Positions 13,626 through 23,845 of a stretch of DNA of 64,000 nt are shown piece by piece (the stretch's first letter is position 1; each line of letters begins with the position of its first letter). The stretch lies in assembly GCA_001414485.1 (NCBI GenBank), contig LLEY01000025.1, forward strand, positions 1-64,000. Direction: 5' to 3'. The DNA is from Calycina herbarum. Its lineage: Eukaryota; Ascomycota; Leotiomycetes; Helotiales; Pezizellaceae. A model generated the notes under the pieces. It was not told the origin of the DNA. It searched no databases and saw only the letters and a program-made list of their open reading frames with translations. Both the position numbers and the translations under genes were made by a program.

Positions 13626-14414
13626 CGCATTTTGCAAGGAGGCTTTCCCCTTACCAACTTAAACTTACCCTTCCAAGTTGCATCCCCAGCATACTCTCCC
13701 TTGCTTTTTATCAATTCGCACTCGACAATATCAACAAACTTGCAAGCCCAGACCCAATTCTTCGGTCTCGACCTTTATTACCTTCTTCCCTTCGATCTTC
13801 GGGGTCATCTTGACTTTCGTTATCGAGGTCCTTCAGCTTTTCCGCTTTTACTTCTCGCGCGATCTTTTACATGTCCTCTTTGCACCTCAACATCTACTCG
13901 CAACACCCCGGATCTCGAGACAAACCTCGTACAACGTCATATCAATTGAAGCACCAAGGATTCCGCATTGCTACAACTTGCTAGGTACGTGAATTTGTGC
14001 TGTTCTGCTTTAGCTCTCAACCTCAAATCCCCAACACTTCAGCTTCGTTTTAGGGGATTGCATTCAACCTGGTTATTCTGGGAGAGAGCCTCACCTTTGC
14101 TCTCTGAATCAAGCATCCTTTTTAAAAGCTCTATTCGAGAAGGTCTGGGTCATTCGGAAACTCTATTTCTCAATTGTCCCAAGTCTTCTCGATCAATGGC
14201 TATGATTACCCGAGAATATCTCGCACAAATTCGACCAAGCTTCTTCTCTTTTTATTTGGGGTCTCCAGATTATTTGTGCTTCAAAGACTCAACTCAAGAA
14301 CCTCCCTTCTAACATTTCCCCGTATGATGAGCAACCCAAGAGACTCTGCCATATCTGCTGCTTTGGAGAATTTTACTAATCTTTATCATAGAGCATGAAA
14401 TCATAACAGTCGAC

Positions 14415-17400
14415 ATGGATCTCAACGACCCAGCAAGCTTCGAACACGCGGGGCACTTCGAGATGGATCAAGGAAACACAATTGAAGCAGAGCAGCCCCA
14501 AGTTGAGACGATCAACCCATCTACTCCAGGAGCACCTGCGCCCGCACAACCTGAGATCGAAATGGTCAACCAAAACACCCTCAACACACCTTCCCCACAA
14601 GCTGTAAAGCGAGAATCACCCTTTACTCCATTTGGCTTAAACTCGAATGACTCTCCCATCGGTTTGGAACCTCGAGTATCTCCATTCGCAGCTGGTAGAG
14701 CAGCAGGAACGAGATCCGAGCCATTTACAATCGATGACACCGACGATGAGGATTGTTTCATCGTCAGCGGTCCATCCCCAAAAGGGCGCAACTGCTCCAA
14801 CTCCCGTGTCAACTCAATCAATATAACCGATGATGAATCTGTCGTTGTATCCAAAGGAAAATCACCAGAAATGATCATCAAGGATGATGAGAGCGAGTCG
14901 AAGCTATCCAAATTTTCACTTAGCCAATCGAGAAATGTCGTCAAGGCTGAGGAAAGCGACGCGGGGAAACCCACATTCTGGATCCCACCGGGAATTGACG
15001 ACTATGAGCCTAAACCCAAGGTTGAGGAGGACGGGGAAGAACGAAAGCCGGGAAATAAACGAAAGCTGCCTCCAACCAACCCACCCAACGCTGCAAATCC
15101 GACCCGGGGTCAGAAAAGACAGAAAGCAAAAGACCAGAAAAAGGGCAAAGCGTTGTTGCATGGTGTTCTCAATCAGAGACTCGACGGGAGCAAAAGTAGT
15201 GTCAAGAAAGAGAAGCCATTACAATTCAATGCAACAAACAAAAATGAGGCCTTCAAGATTCTCCGGGCCAATTTGCCGAAGGGCACAGAAAAACTTGCGC
15301 GGGGAGACCGAGCCGCAGTAGATACAGCAACCAAGGTTATTGGCAAGAAGTGCAGGTACTACACGGAAGACGACAGATTTCGATTGAAGGGCATGAAAAC
15401 TGGTAAGCATCGTTGATTATCGTGGATGACGAGACAATGCTGACATTGGAAGGTTTATATCATTATCAAGCCATCGGAGTCGCTTGGATGCTTGATCGGG
15501 AGGAGAACCCAGAAAATGGAAGTCTGCTGCCCTTTGGCGGAATTTGTGCTGATTCCATGGTGAGATTATTGAGATACTCACTCACTCCATGCGACAAACT
15601 AACAGAATGCTTAGGGGGTTGAAAAGACGATCCAAATGCTCGCGGTAGGTATTGGCAAATTCCAGTTTTCAATTACATTATGTTAACGAGAAATGCAGGT
15701 AATCGTTGCTACTCATTCTCCGGCAAGTGGCCCTCAAGCTACTTTGATCATAGTTCCCACAGGGATTGTGAGTTGGAACTCAAACATTCAAGTTCTCATG
15801 CTAACTGACCTCTGTTAGAAAAAACAATGGCGGAACGAAATACTGAAACATACTGATATCACCAAAGAGGAAGTTTTAGTATACAAACGGAATACTGAGC
15901 AATTTGCTAATGCATATAAAGCTGCGAAAATAGTTATTGCGACTTGGTACGATCTTAGGAAAAGCTGCCCATCCCCTCAAGGCGACGAGCATGAAGAGGT
16001 TGATGGGGAAAGCGGTGCAGACAACAAAGATTCGGATGAAAATACCAACCTAGAACAATGGAGAATAAACCATCCTGAGAAGGGTGGATTATTACATCGA
16101 ATTAAGTGGCGCAGAGTATGTTTTTGGCAAGATATTTTAGTTTTTGAATGCTAACTCGCGATTAGGTTGTTCTCGATGAATCAGTAAGTATTTCTACAGA
16201 GAACATATTTCCCTCAATTAACACTCAGAAGCAAAATATCGCGAATCGTAGATCCAAACAAAGTTTGGGTGCTGCTGCTTTGCAAGCGGACTTTCGGTGG
16301 GCTTTGAGTGGTGTAAGTAGTAAATCCCTTCTTCGTTCATGAAAGGTTCTAACATCATTGATTACAGACGCCAGTTCAGAATAGCACCCTAGGTATGGGT
16401 GATGGCCCCACGCTTTTGAAGTTTACTAACGCAATTCAGAATTTTATTCATATTTTCGATTCTTGAAGCACCCGCTTGCTCCCCATAGTTATCGAGCGTG
16501 AGTTTGCTTTCCAAATAGTCAAGGCGTAACTAACTGAGCAATAGGTTTGGAGCTACACTTGCGGACGACAAAAATGTTTGTTTCCTCGCCATTGATGTTT
16601 GAGGTCTACTAATATGCTTTAGGATGATACTTTGAGTGGACTCCTTTCAAAGATGATGATTCAGTACGTTCTCCCAACTCGTCTGGTTGATATCTTCTCT
16701 TCAAAATTTTGCCCGCAAGTCATATCCAATTAAGCATCCCACAAACTGACAATCACCCAACAGCCGCACCCCTGAAGATACATTATATGGAAGACCTATT
16801 ATTGATCTTCTAGATAAACATATCGAGGAACTTCCGACAGATTTGTGTGCAGACGAGGAAATCATCTACCGTGCCTTTGAAGAGTGCATGAGAAATATTA
16901 TGAACGCTGGACTTGATGAATCGCATTTGTGCCACTCTCTGACATATGTCATGGTGCGGATAACACGCCTGCGACAGTGTGCTTCTCATCCCCTTGCGGT
17001 TGAGAAATGGATGAAGGTATGATAGTTCACTCTGACTTGCCGTTATTGCTGCTAACATTACAATCCAGCTCGTTTTTGATATGAATGACCTTGAGGAAAT
17101 CCGAACAAAGCTAATCGAGCTATATGAGGGTGGAAATCCAGAGAACAAAACGCTTATGAGCAGGGAGTTACTTGACAGTGAGTTATACCTGGCCAGCATC
17201 CCCTTTTTATCTTCAAAGACTCACTTAATGTTTCAATATTCAGGAGTCGATAATTGGGCCGAAGAAAAGAAGGCGAACCCCAATGGTGTCGTTGAAGAGG
17301 ATATGGTCTGTCAAGAATGCGGAGAAGATCCAGACGATCCACACATCATCAATCTTAAAAAATGCCAACACATCTTCTGCCGCTCATGCATCAGCGACAA

Positions 17401-18456
17401 TATAGATGGTCAGTTGGAAGAAAGCGTAAGTTGATTTTACCCCCCTGATTCAACCAGGTCTCGACTAATTCTCTTTTTAGGACATTACTAGATGCCCAGT
17501 TCCGGGGTGTCTAGTAGTTTTCGACTACGACAGACTCGTCAGACGGAAGCTCTTGAAAAACGCCCACGGTAAGAAGTCGGATTTCGATAAAGGAAGAGAT
17601 GCTTTGAACTTTCACCCTCAACTAAATGCTGAAGATTCGCAATGGTTGATTGACTATGACAACGAAAAGATATCTCTTCTACTTGGCGCCAAGATGCAGA
17701 GAGTCAATGAGAAACTCAAGGAGTGGCTTCGTGAAGTACCGACTGAGAAGTTCATCATTTTCGCCGAGTATCAACATAATTTAGCTACGGTTGGTCGCAT
17801 ACTCGAGGCTCAAGGCGTGAAATTTATTTATCTCACGGTACGTTTTCCGTCCTATAAAAATGAAAGGTTTCTAATACGCAACAGGGAAGTATGAGCTCCG
17901 ATAAACGTGCCTTCGCAATTAGTCAATTCAAGAGGAAGGCGGATATCAAGGTGATGGTTTCTGGCTTGAAGTGCGGAGGAGTTGGACTTAACCTTGCATT
18001 TGCAAGTCGAATGCTCAACTTGTAAGTGTTGTTACCATGGGTAAAACCTTAAACGCTAATCATTCCATACAGAGATCCTTGGTGGAATATCTACGTGTAA
18101 GAACTCTTTGCATTACCAAGCTCAGCATTCCGGCTAATTATTTTACAGCGAACTCCAAGCATATGGTCGGATTCACCGCAGGCCACAGAAACTGCCGACA
18201 TATTTCGGTCGCCCGATTGCGGGAAAGTCTATCGATGCACGAATCTACGAGTGTGAGACTTCCCTATCGTGAATTTGAAGGTTTTAGCTTACCCGCAACA
18301 GTGCAAGTGAGAAAAGAACGGGAAATTGAGCCAGCTATGAATTCAAAAGCTACAGAAGAAGAGTTGCTTTCATTATTCGGCAGAGTAACCGATATCCCTG
18401 GACTGTGCACGCCCCTGGACTGTGCACGCCTCTCAGCCATTTTACCACCCTACTAA
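14415..18456 (+). CDS. SNF2-family helicase with RING finger (HLTF/Rad5/Rad16-like), C-terminus cut by a transposon
   Basis: Nineteen exons: 14415-15402, 15453-15559, 15615-15644, 15699-15767, 15819-16115, 16166-16183, 16232-16312, 16368-16392, 16440-16497, 16545-16575, 16623-16663, 16764-17016, 17069-17177, 17244-17425, 17481-17837, 17885-18021, 18073-18096, 18149-18252, 18302-18456; 1021 codons plus stop. An acidic/basic disordered N-terminus (1-329) is followed by the SNF2 ATPase lobe from LYHYQAIGVAWML, a C3HC4 RING (CQEC, CQHIFCRSC, CPVPGC; about 722-773) and a helicase C lobe (about 830-970). Departures from consensus: Walker A reads GVEKT instead of GLGKT, motif II reads DESQ, motif VI reads QAYGRIHRRPQ. 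Members act as chromatin or DNA-repair translocases with E3 activity. The last 19 residues and the stop come from the inserted pogo element; the native tail lies at 20560-20750. ATPase function is doubtful. Confidence 0.85.
18395..18427 (+). repeat. Left terminal inverted repeat of the pogo element
   Basis: 33 bp, identical to the reverse complement of 20525-20557. It is itself a near-exact direct repeat: CCTGGACTGTGCAC occurs twice, 17 bases apart. Two tandem copies could form paired transposase-binding sites. Confidence 0.93.
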
Positions 18457-18639
18457 AAAGGCATATATCTTAACAACCACTGATTAGATTTATATATAAT
18501 TAAGTAAGGAGATCAATAAAAGGTAGTTAAATAGATATTCAGTACAAAAAACTATACGCGAGCACGAAGTAGCACTTTAATCTGCCATCCTAACCTACTT
18601 TTCCGAACTGCCGAGGCTACCCCTTAAGTAAGAAATACA

Positions 18640-20480
18640 CCCACAAGAACTACTATTCTACTTAGCTTTTCAGGCTCTTTAAAAGCCTTTTTTAACCCCT
18701 TCTTAACTTAAGGCATCCTTAGAGCAGTCTTCTTTGGTATAACTTGTATAGCCCTCTTCTGCTTTAGAGCCCTCAGAGTTACAGCAGCTAGCTCCCTCTA
18801 AAGCTGAGTTTCCGCCCTCTTATTAGCTAATTCTTCAGCCTTTTGTTCTTTGAGAAGTGCCCTAGCCTTCCTCTCAACTCTTCTCTCTTCCTTTGCTTCT
18901 TCTTCTTGTCTTAAAACCTCTTCTTTCTCTTACTGATATGCCCTAGCCTTTACAACCTGCCCTAGGGAGTAAACTTCTACTCCCTTACTCTCCTCACTAC
19001 AAAGATTAAGTCTCTTTCCCTTCTTTCTTTTCTAGTTCTCAAGAATAATAGCCATCTTAAGTCCATCATTTTCATAAGAAAGAATACTAACTTAACTTAA
19101 AAGAGTAAGGATAGAAGAGAAGACCTTATTAGCTTTAAGTTTTAAGGGTGATTTCTCAAAGTCTAAGAAGGCTCGCCAAATTGCTTTTAAAGTAAGGGGT
19201 GTTTTAAGTCCTTCGGCAGAAGGGCGAAGAGGCGAAGTAGGCTTCGTTACTTAGTCTATCATCTTTTACCCAGCAGTAGGCCAGATTCCAGACTTATAGA
19301 AAGCATGTATAATGTTGCACTCTATAAAGGCCTAGTACCATGCTAACTTAAACATTATATAGAAAAACCGCTTTAACATCGAGACCAGTCCTCAAGAAAT
19401 AGAAATTAATCAGTTTAGTTCGTTAGAGTAAAAGGCAGCTAGCAGTCCAAATAGGCCAACGTTGAGAGGCTGTAATCGATACGTTATATAATGCGGCAGG
19501 ATCATAATAATTATACGGTAGCAATCTGCGAAGTCAATAAACTTCATATTAACATGTGAGGAGTAACCGTCTACAAGGAGGAGTCGATAGGTCCTTAGTA
19601 ACTTAGGTTTTAAATGCTTTTCAAAGATCTTTTCAAGCCACTTTAGACCAAAGTCGTTTAAGGACTAGTCGTTCTCTAAAGAGCCAAAGTATACACCAGA
19701 ATCCTCTTTAACATCCTCAAGCCAGGAATCCTAGAGATCCCCTAAGCTCCCTTTATATATAAGAAGTAGCGGAATTGCTCGTCCAATAGCCGAAATACAT
19801 ACAAGGAGCGAAATAAACTCTCGAGACCCGTCTTACTTATTCTTAGTAACTCGACCTAAGGTATACACGCTCAAGCTCATTATACGCTTCATAGAACAAC
19901 TAAATCCAATAAGGAAGCCCTTTTCGTCAAAGTTATAGAGGTTATCGGCAGTAATATAGAATTTCTCAATAACAGAGGTTAACTATAAGTAGAGCGTAAT
20001 ATTAGCTTCTACGAGAAAAGAGGCAATAAGTAGAGAAAAGAGAGTAAATACCAAGGTAAAGAAGAGCGTAAACATAGGCGCAAACTCAGCTATAACCCTC
20101 AAATTCTCAATATTCTTAAGATAACCGCTGCGCAACCTATCCTTATGCCGCTAAATAAAATCCCCTGTCCAGTTCTTGCCAACCTTCCTCCTACGTAGCC
20201 CTTCGGCGAGGTTTCGGATAATCAACGAAGTAGGAGGCATTCCACGATCTATAAGCCTATTTATCTACCGAATCAGGACCTCCTCTTACTCCTTAGTCAA
20301 TGCTTAAAGGTAAAAAGCGGTGGCCTCTCAGCGTGTCTTAGGTAAGCCTCTAACTCTCCGTAAGACAGTAGAACAGTCACATCCATACTTCTTCGCAGCT
20401 TCAACATAATTACTAAACACCCCTCTTTCGATAGCTGCCACCGCCTAGTTGATCTAATACGTATTATCTGCTCTAGCCAT
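18640..20480 (-). pseudogene. Degenerate Fot1/pogo transposase
   Basis: The frame from ATG at 20480 (minus) reads through a helix-turn-helix-like N-terminus (VAAIERGVFSNYVEAAKKYG), a CENP-B-like segment (NWTGDF, RHKDRLRS) and a DDE_1 catalytic domain: YNFDEKGFLIG, LLLVDGYSSHV and PHYITYRLQPLNVGLFG. The third catalytic Asp is expected in a PLDV motif; here it is Asn (near 19460), a G-to-A change. Several in-frame TAG codons interrupt it from about codon 10 onward. A Lys/Glu/Arg-rich helical tail follows near 18750-18960. It is inactive as written but fits the family well in length and order. Confidence 0.85.
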
Positions 20481-20524
20481 AATTAAAGTAAGTAAGTGGG
20501 GGAAAAGTGAAGCTATTTTGAGTG

Positions 20525-20557
20525 GTGCACAGTCCAGGGGCGTGCACAGTCCAGGGA
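20525..20557 (-). repeat. Right terminal inverted repeat of the pogo element
   Basis: Perfect 33-bp inverted partner of 18395-18427 with the same internal duplication, followed by the TA target duplication at 20558-20559. Confidence 0.93.
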
Positions 20558-20559
20558 TA

Positions 20560-20750
20560 TCGGTTAGTCTCAGGTAGGTTTTAATCTTTGTATTTTTGTT
20601 TATCAGTACTCACATTCGTGATTAGAGGACGGGAATGTGCGAGTCGAGGCCGATTATGATGACGAATCTAAGAGAAACGCGAAAAACGAGATGCAAGAAC
20701 CAGAGGCGGAGAAAGACGAATGGGATGATTCTGATCTTTACGAAATATGA
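20560..20750 (+). pseudogene. Orphaned last coding part of the helicase gene
   Basis: After the transposon the helicase sequence resumes: the bases TCG at 20560-20562 complete an Ile codon and the first base of a Glu codon, an intron (20563-20625, GTTAGT...GATTAG) follows, and then an exon (20626-20750) encodes about 41 residues rich in Asp/Glu/Lys ending DDSDLYEI and TGA. The frame joins exactly to the residues before 18394. With the element present this part is separated from the gene by a stop codon at 18454-18456, unless the transposon is spliced out of the RNA. Confidence 0.8.
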
Positions 20751-22252
20751 GTTTTCTTCTGGGTGGTCTGGAGTTTTCTCAACTGGATTGAGATGTCTAC
20801 CGCAAGCCACGCTATTTTCATTACTTTACCTTGGTCGCCAGGGGCGAGGGGGTTTACACACATTCTGTATTTTTTTCATTTTGCGCACTTGCACAATTCT
20901 CGGGTTTAAACGCGAGATTCCCCCTTCATATATTTTCTCACTTACACGGATCATTTGACGGAGGTATCATAGGTGCAAAAGGTTATCAGGTTTTTACGAG
21001 GGATTTGAGGATCGCGTGGACTTGGAAGTTGGCACTACTTCTTTGAGATAACACTTTGCGAGTCAGGGAATGCCCTACAATCATGGGTGGATATGAAATC
21101 AAATATTTTTATGAAGTTTTGTTTACGTTCGGGTGATTTTCTGTGTGCTTTTAGTGCGGACGCTGTTGGTAAGGTTTGAGTGTCTCTCACTTGAGAAATC
21201 TAGACTTTCTTTCGGGCAGAAGGTTGGTTATTACTCAGCGTCGCCTGGCGTTGTGCGAAGTGGTTTAGGGCAATTGGAAATATTTTCCGAGAAGATTTGG
21301 GATAATAGAGGAAACGAGTTTCTCATTCTTTGAGCACTTCTTGAACAATGTTTTTGATTCTCCTAGGCGATGTTGAACAATTGGCTTTTGCTTTAGAGGT
21401 AATCCGAGAGCTTCTCTTCAAATTTACCTTACCTCACGAGTACAATAAGTATGGGGAAAATAGGAGAGCGCAACATATTCTGTGAGTGGCTCGTGAGATA
21501 GAGGATTTGAATGCAAGGCTTTTGGAATGGGGGCTTATTTCAGATCAAACTTGATAAAGTGATAATGGGTGAAAGGGGATAGAGGAGAAAACCTGGGTTC
21601 TTACTTGATGAGATATTGAGAAAGGAAGTTTGAAACTTGCAGTATGCCTGTGATTTTCAGAGTTAGAGAAACCTGTTTTAGTGATCTCGATACGTGGTCA
21701 TCGGAGGGATAGGGGCGGGTAGTTTGTAGAAGATAGAGTTAAGGATTCATGCGGTCTTCCTTCTTTCTCGAAGTTATGGAAGTAAAAGTCTTGGTCATGG
21801 CTTTAAGATACGCCTATGAGAAGATATCATCTGAGAAGCCTGAAATAATCAAATAGACTGTACTGAAAGTGTACGATAATGATTGTCTTTGTTACTCTTC
21901 GCAACTCTAAGCCTCCTGGAGCGACCAAGTTAATTGTTCCGCCAAAGGTGTACGTGAAATGATGCCAATGACCTCAATAGGTCCTAAATTCATACCCTTG
22001 TTTCTCTCATTGTTGTTATGTGCTATGGACTTGCAACAATGTCTACTAGACTTACCTTGGTACCGGCTGTGGGGCTTTCCCGGAATAGTGAATCAAGTCG
22101 AGGAAAACCCGTGGCTCCACCTTCAACTTCGCCTTCGCCTTCGCCTTCACCTCTACGATAGAGCTAGCGCCGCTCGATTTTCTTTCAGATGCAGAAACTA
22201 CATCATCGCCATCATGTTATTGAAGGAGTACGAACACAATCACGACTACAAC
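20751..22252. other. Intergenic region between helicase tail and F-box-like gene
   Basis: 1.5 kb without a recognisable gene; open frames are short and overlapping. An in-frame ATG at 21959 would extend the downstream protein by 98 residues, but that stretch contains a CGCCTT hexamer repeat (about 22130-22150) and resembles no known domain. It is treated as leader. Confidence 0.45.
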
Positions 22253-23845
22253 ATGGCTCCGCCTCAAGAACTCGATCGCCAAGAACAAGACAACATGTCA
22301 AAAGTCACTGGAAAGAGCTTCCACGATCTCCCAAAGTTCATTCGGCGACGCATCTATATTGAAACCGGCGTCTATTCAAATGAATCCATACTGCTCCAAA
22401 AACGCCGAGAACTGGACTCTTGGCCGCGACTCAAGCTTACACTCAATCTGCTACTGGTTTCACGAATTGTCTCGAAAGAGGTGGAACAGCTGTTGTTCAG
22501 CGAAAATGAACTCATTGCGGCGCGTGGCTGTTCGGATCATCAACTCCAATCCTTAACTATTCTGTCTGATAACGCCTTGGCTTCATTTAAAGTGCTCACG
22601 GTTTCAATTCGCTTCGAAGGTGAAGCAAATTGTCATTGCGAATATCTTGCTTGTTGCAACTGCTCGGGCAAGAAGACTCGTCGAGGAAAGCCTCTCAGCA
22701 TCACTTCTCGCTGTGATAGACAGGTCATTTCACGATGGAGAAGTGTAGTAAGAAGACTTGCAGCCTGTGCTTCTTCAGACCTATGTCTAAAAATATATTG
22801 CGACACCGAAGATCTCACCACTGCCCGCGAGGTCGTTCGCCCACTTGAGGAAATGCCAACTATCCGCTCTTTCGCTATTCGTCTTGCAAAAGGCCGCAAC
22901 AAGCCGTCTCTCCAGGAACTGGCCGAAACGACACTTCTGCGAATGACTGGCAAGCCTCTCACACCTCCAACATTTCACGGTTTCGACAAGCTTCCCAAGG
23001 AGCTGCGACTAAGAATACTATCTTGCACCGATCTGGTGTTCCCGCTGACTACCAATTGGCATGACAAGAAGAAGTTTTTCAGAGCACCAGGTACTTGCAA
23101 TGATTTTCACGGATGTCTTTGCAACGCGCATCACTGCGCTGCCTCCACCAAGTGCAACTGCCATAGCAAGCCACAGTCTCTACTCCTCGTTTCACGCCAA
23201 ATGAACCACGAAGCCAGCGAAGTCTTCTACCGCCAGAATACATTCCTCCTTGCTCCTCACAATGGAGACGAGCTCAAACTCTTCTTTGGGTACCTCAACC
23301 AGAATGCGCAAAATAACCTCAGGAGCCTCAGGTTGATTGTAGACAGCTTCTTCAGCAGTTACGGCACTTCACTCAGCAACTACAAGTCCATGTGCAAAAG
23401 ATGGGAGATCGCACTTGAGTCATTTTCGAAGCGTGCCACGGTCCAAAAATTAGACATTATCATCCACTTCGACAACAAAAATGAGGCTTGGGAGCACGAA
23501 TACGAAAGTGTCGATGATGTTCCTGAGGGAGCCTGGAACTTGGAGCCATATCGCAAATCAATGGAAAGGGTCGTCCAGTCTCTTGCAAAATTCGACGCAG
23601 TGCACGGAGTTGGGGTGGAAATCCATTGGCCTGAACCTCTTTTCCTTGATTATGATCTCGAACCAAGGGACCCAGAAGAGATAGTGAAGATTCGCTCGTT
23701 CAAGCGGAAGGAACTATGGAAAGGTGAGCGTACGAAGATGGAAAAGCATCTTGCGGAATCTGTATTAGGTGAAAAGTTCATTGAAAAAGAGACGACGGAG
23801 ACACACCGGTGGGAAGATAAATTCTGGAACTACCATGACGATTGA
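22253..23845 (+). CDS. F-box-like protein of a locally triplicated fungal family
   Basis: Single exon, 530 aa from the ATG at 22253 (ACAACATGG context). Other in-frame starts are 21959 and 22295. The chosen start gives MAPP, close to MAQP in the paralog at 34961. Two F-box-like LPxxxRxxIY-type motifs are seen: SFHDLPKFIRRRIYIETG (about residue 20) and DKLPKELRLRIL (about 245). Each is followed by a LLLVSR segment and EVEQLLFSEN or EASEVFYRQN, as in fungal proteins that start with a degenerate F-box and continue as a leucine/histidine-rich repeat. A Cys/His cluster (CNDFHGCLCN...HC...CNCH) lies near 283-305 and may bind metal. F-box proteins usually recruit substrates to SCF ubiquitin ligases; that role is inferred. 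It is the only intact copy: 33587-34961 and 35920-37607 are broken. Confidence 0.8.
   Translation: MAPPQELDRQEQDNMSKVTGKSFHDLPKFIRRRIYIETGVYSNESILLQKRRELDSWPRLKLTLNLLLVSRIVSKEVEQLLFSENELIAARGCSDHQLQSLTILSDNALASFKVLTVSIRFEGEANCHCEYLACCNCSGKKTRRGKPLSITSRCDRQVISRWRSVVRRLAACASSDLCLKIYCDTEDLTTAREVVRPLEEMPTIRSFAIRLAKGRNKPSLQELAETTLLRMTGKPLTPPTFHGFDKLPKELRLRILSCTDLVFPLTTNWHDKKKFFRAPGTCNDFHGCLCNAHHCAASTKCNCHSKPQSLLLVSRQMNHEASEVFYRQNTFLLAPHNGDELKLFFGYLNQNAQNNLRSLRLIVDSFFSSYGTSLSNYKSMCKRWEIALESFSKRATVQKLDIIIHFDNKNEAWEHEYESVDDVPEGAWNLEPYRKSMERVVQSLAKFDAVHGVGVEIHWPEPLFLDYDLEPRDPEEIVKIRSFKRKELWKGERTKMEKHLAESVLGEKFIEKETTETHRWEDKFWNYHDD

Larger units (their letters stand above)
9052..14414. other. Long region without a convincing gene
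   Basis: 5.3 kb of near-normal composition. Open frames are short (under about 115 codons), lie on both strands and overlap, and none translates to a recognisable domain. It includes a strong hairpin (12121-12147) and a pyrimidine-rich stretch ahead of the helicase gene (about 13550-13640). It may hold untranslated leaders, non-coding RNA or a decayed gene, but nothing in the sequence decides this. Confidence 0.5.
18395..20557 (-). mobile_element. Fot1/pogo-type DNA transposon inserted in the helicase gene
   Basis: 2163 bp bounded by perfect 33-bp terminal inverted repeats beginning TCCCTGGACTGTGCAC and flanked by a TA duplication (18393-18394 and 20558-20559), as in the Tc1/mariner-pogo superfamily. 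The internal region carries a transposase-like frame on the minus strand. Removing the element and one TA restores a 16-bp host palindrome, TAACCGATATCGGTTA, and the helicase reading frame. The interior shows scattered TAG codons at probable Gln/Trp positions but is much less mutated than the retroelements, so the insertion is probably younger. Confidence 0.93.

Noticed and set aside
13465..14398. Several overlapping frames of 65-114 codons before the helicase
   Set aside because: They lie in pyrimidine-rich leader DNA, overlap in all three frames and have no recognisable domain.
16184..16231. DESQ in helicase motif II as proof of inactivation
   Set aside because: DEAQ/DESQ-type variants are known among SNF2 relatives, so only the Walker A change is treated as a serious defect.
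21959..22252. N-terminal extension of the F-box-like protein from the ATG at 21959
   Set aside because: The extra 98 residues are hydrophobic and low complexity with a CGCCTT repeat, and neither paralog has a counterpart.
22633..22978. Minus-strand frames of 63-109 codons inside the F-box-like gene
   Set aside because: Shadows of the plus-strand gene, whose protein has recognisable motifs and paralogs.
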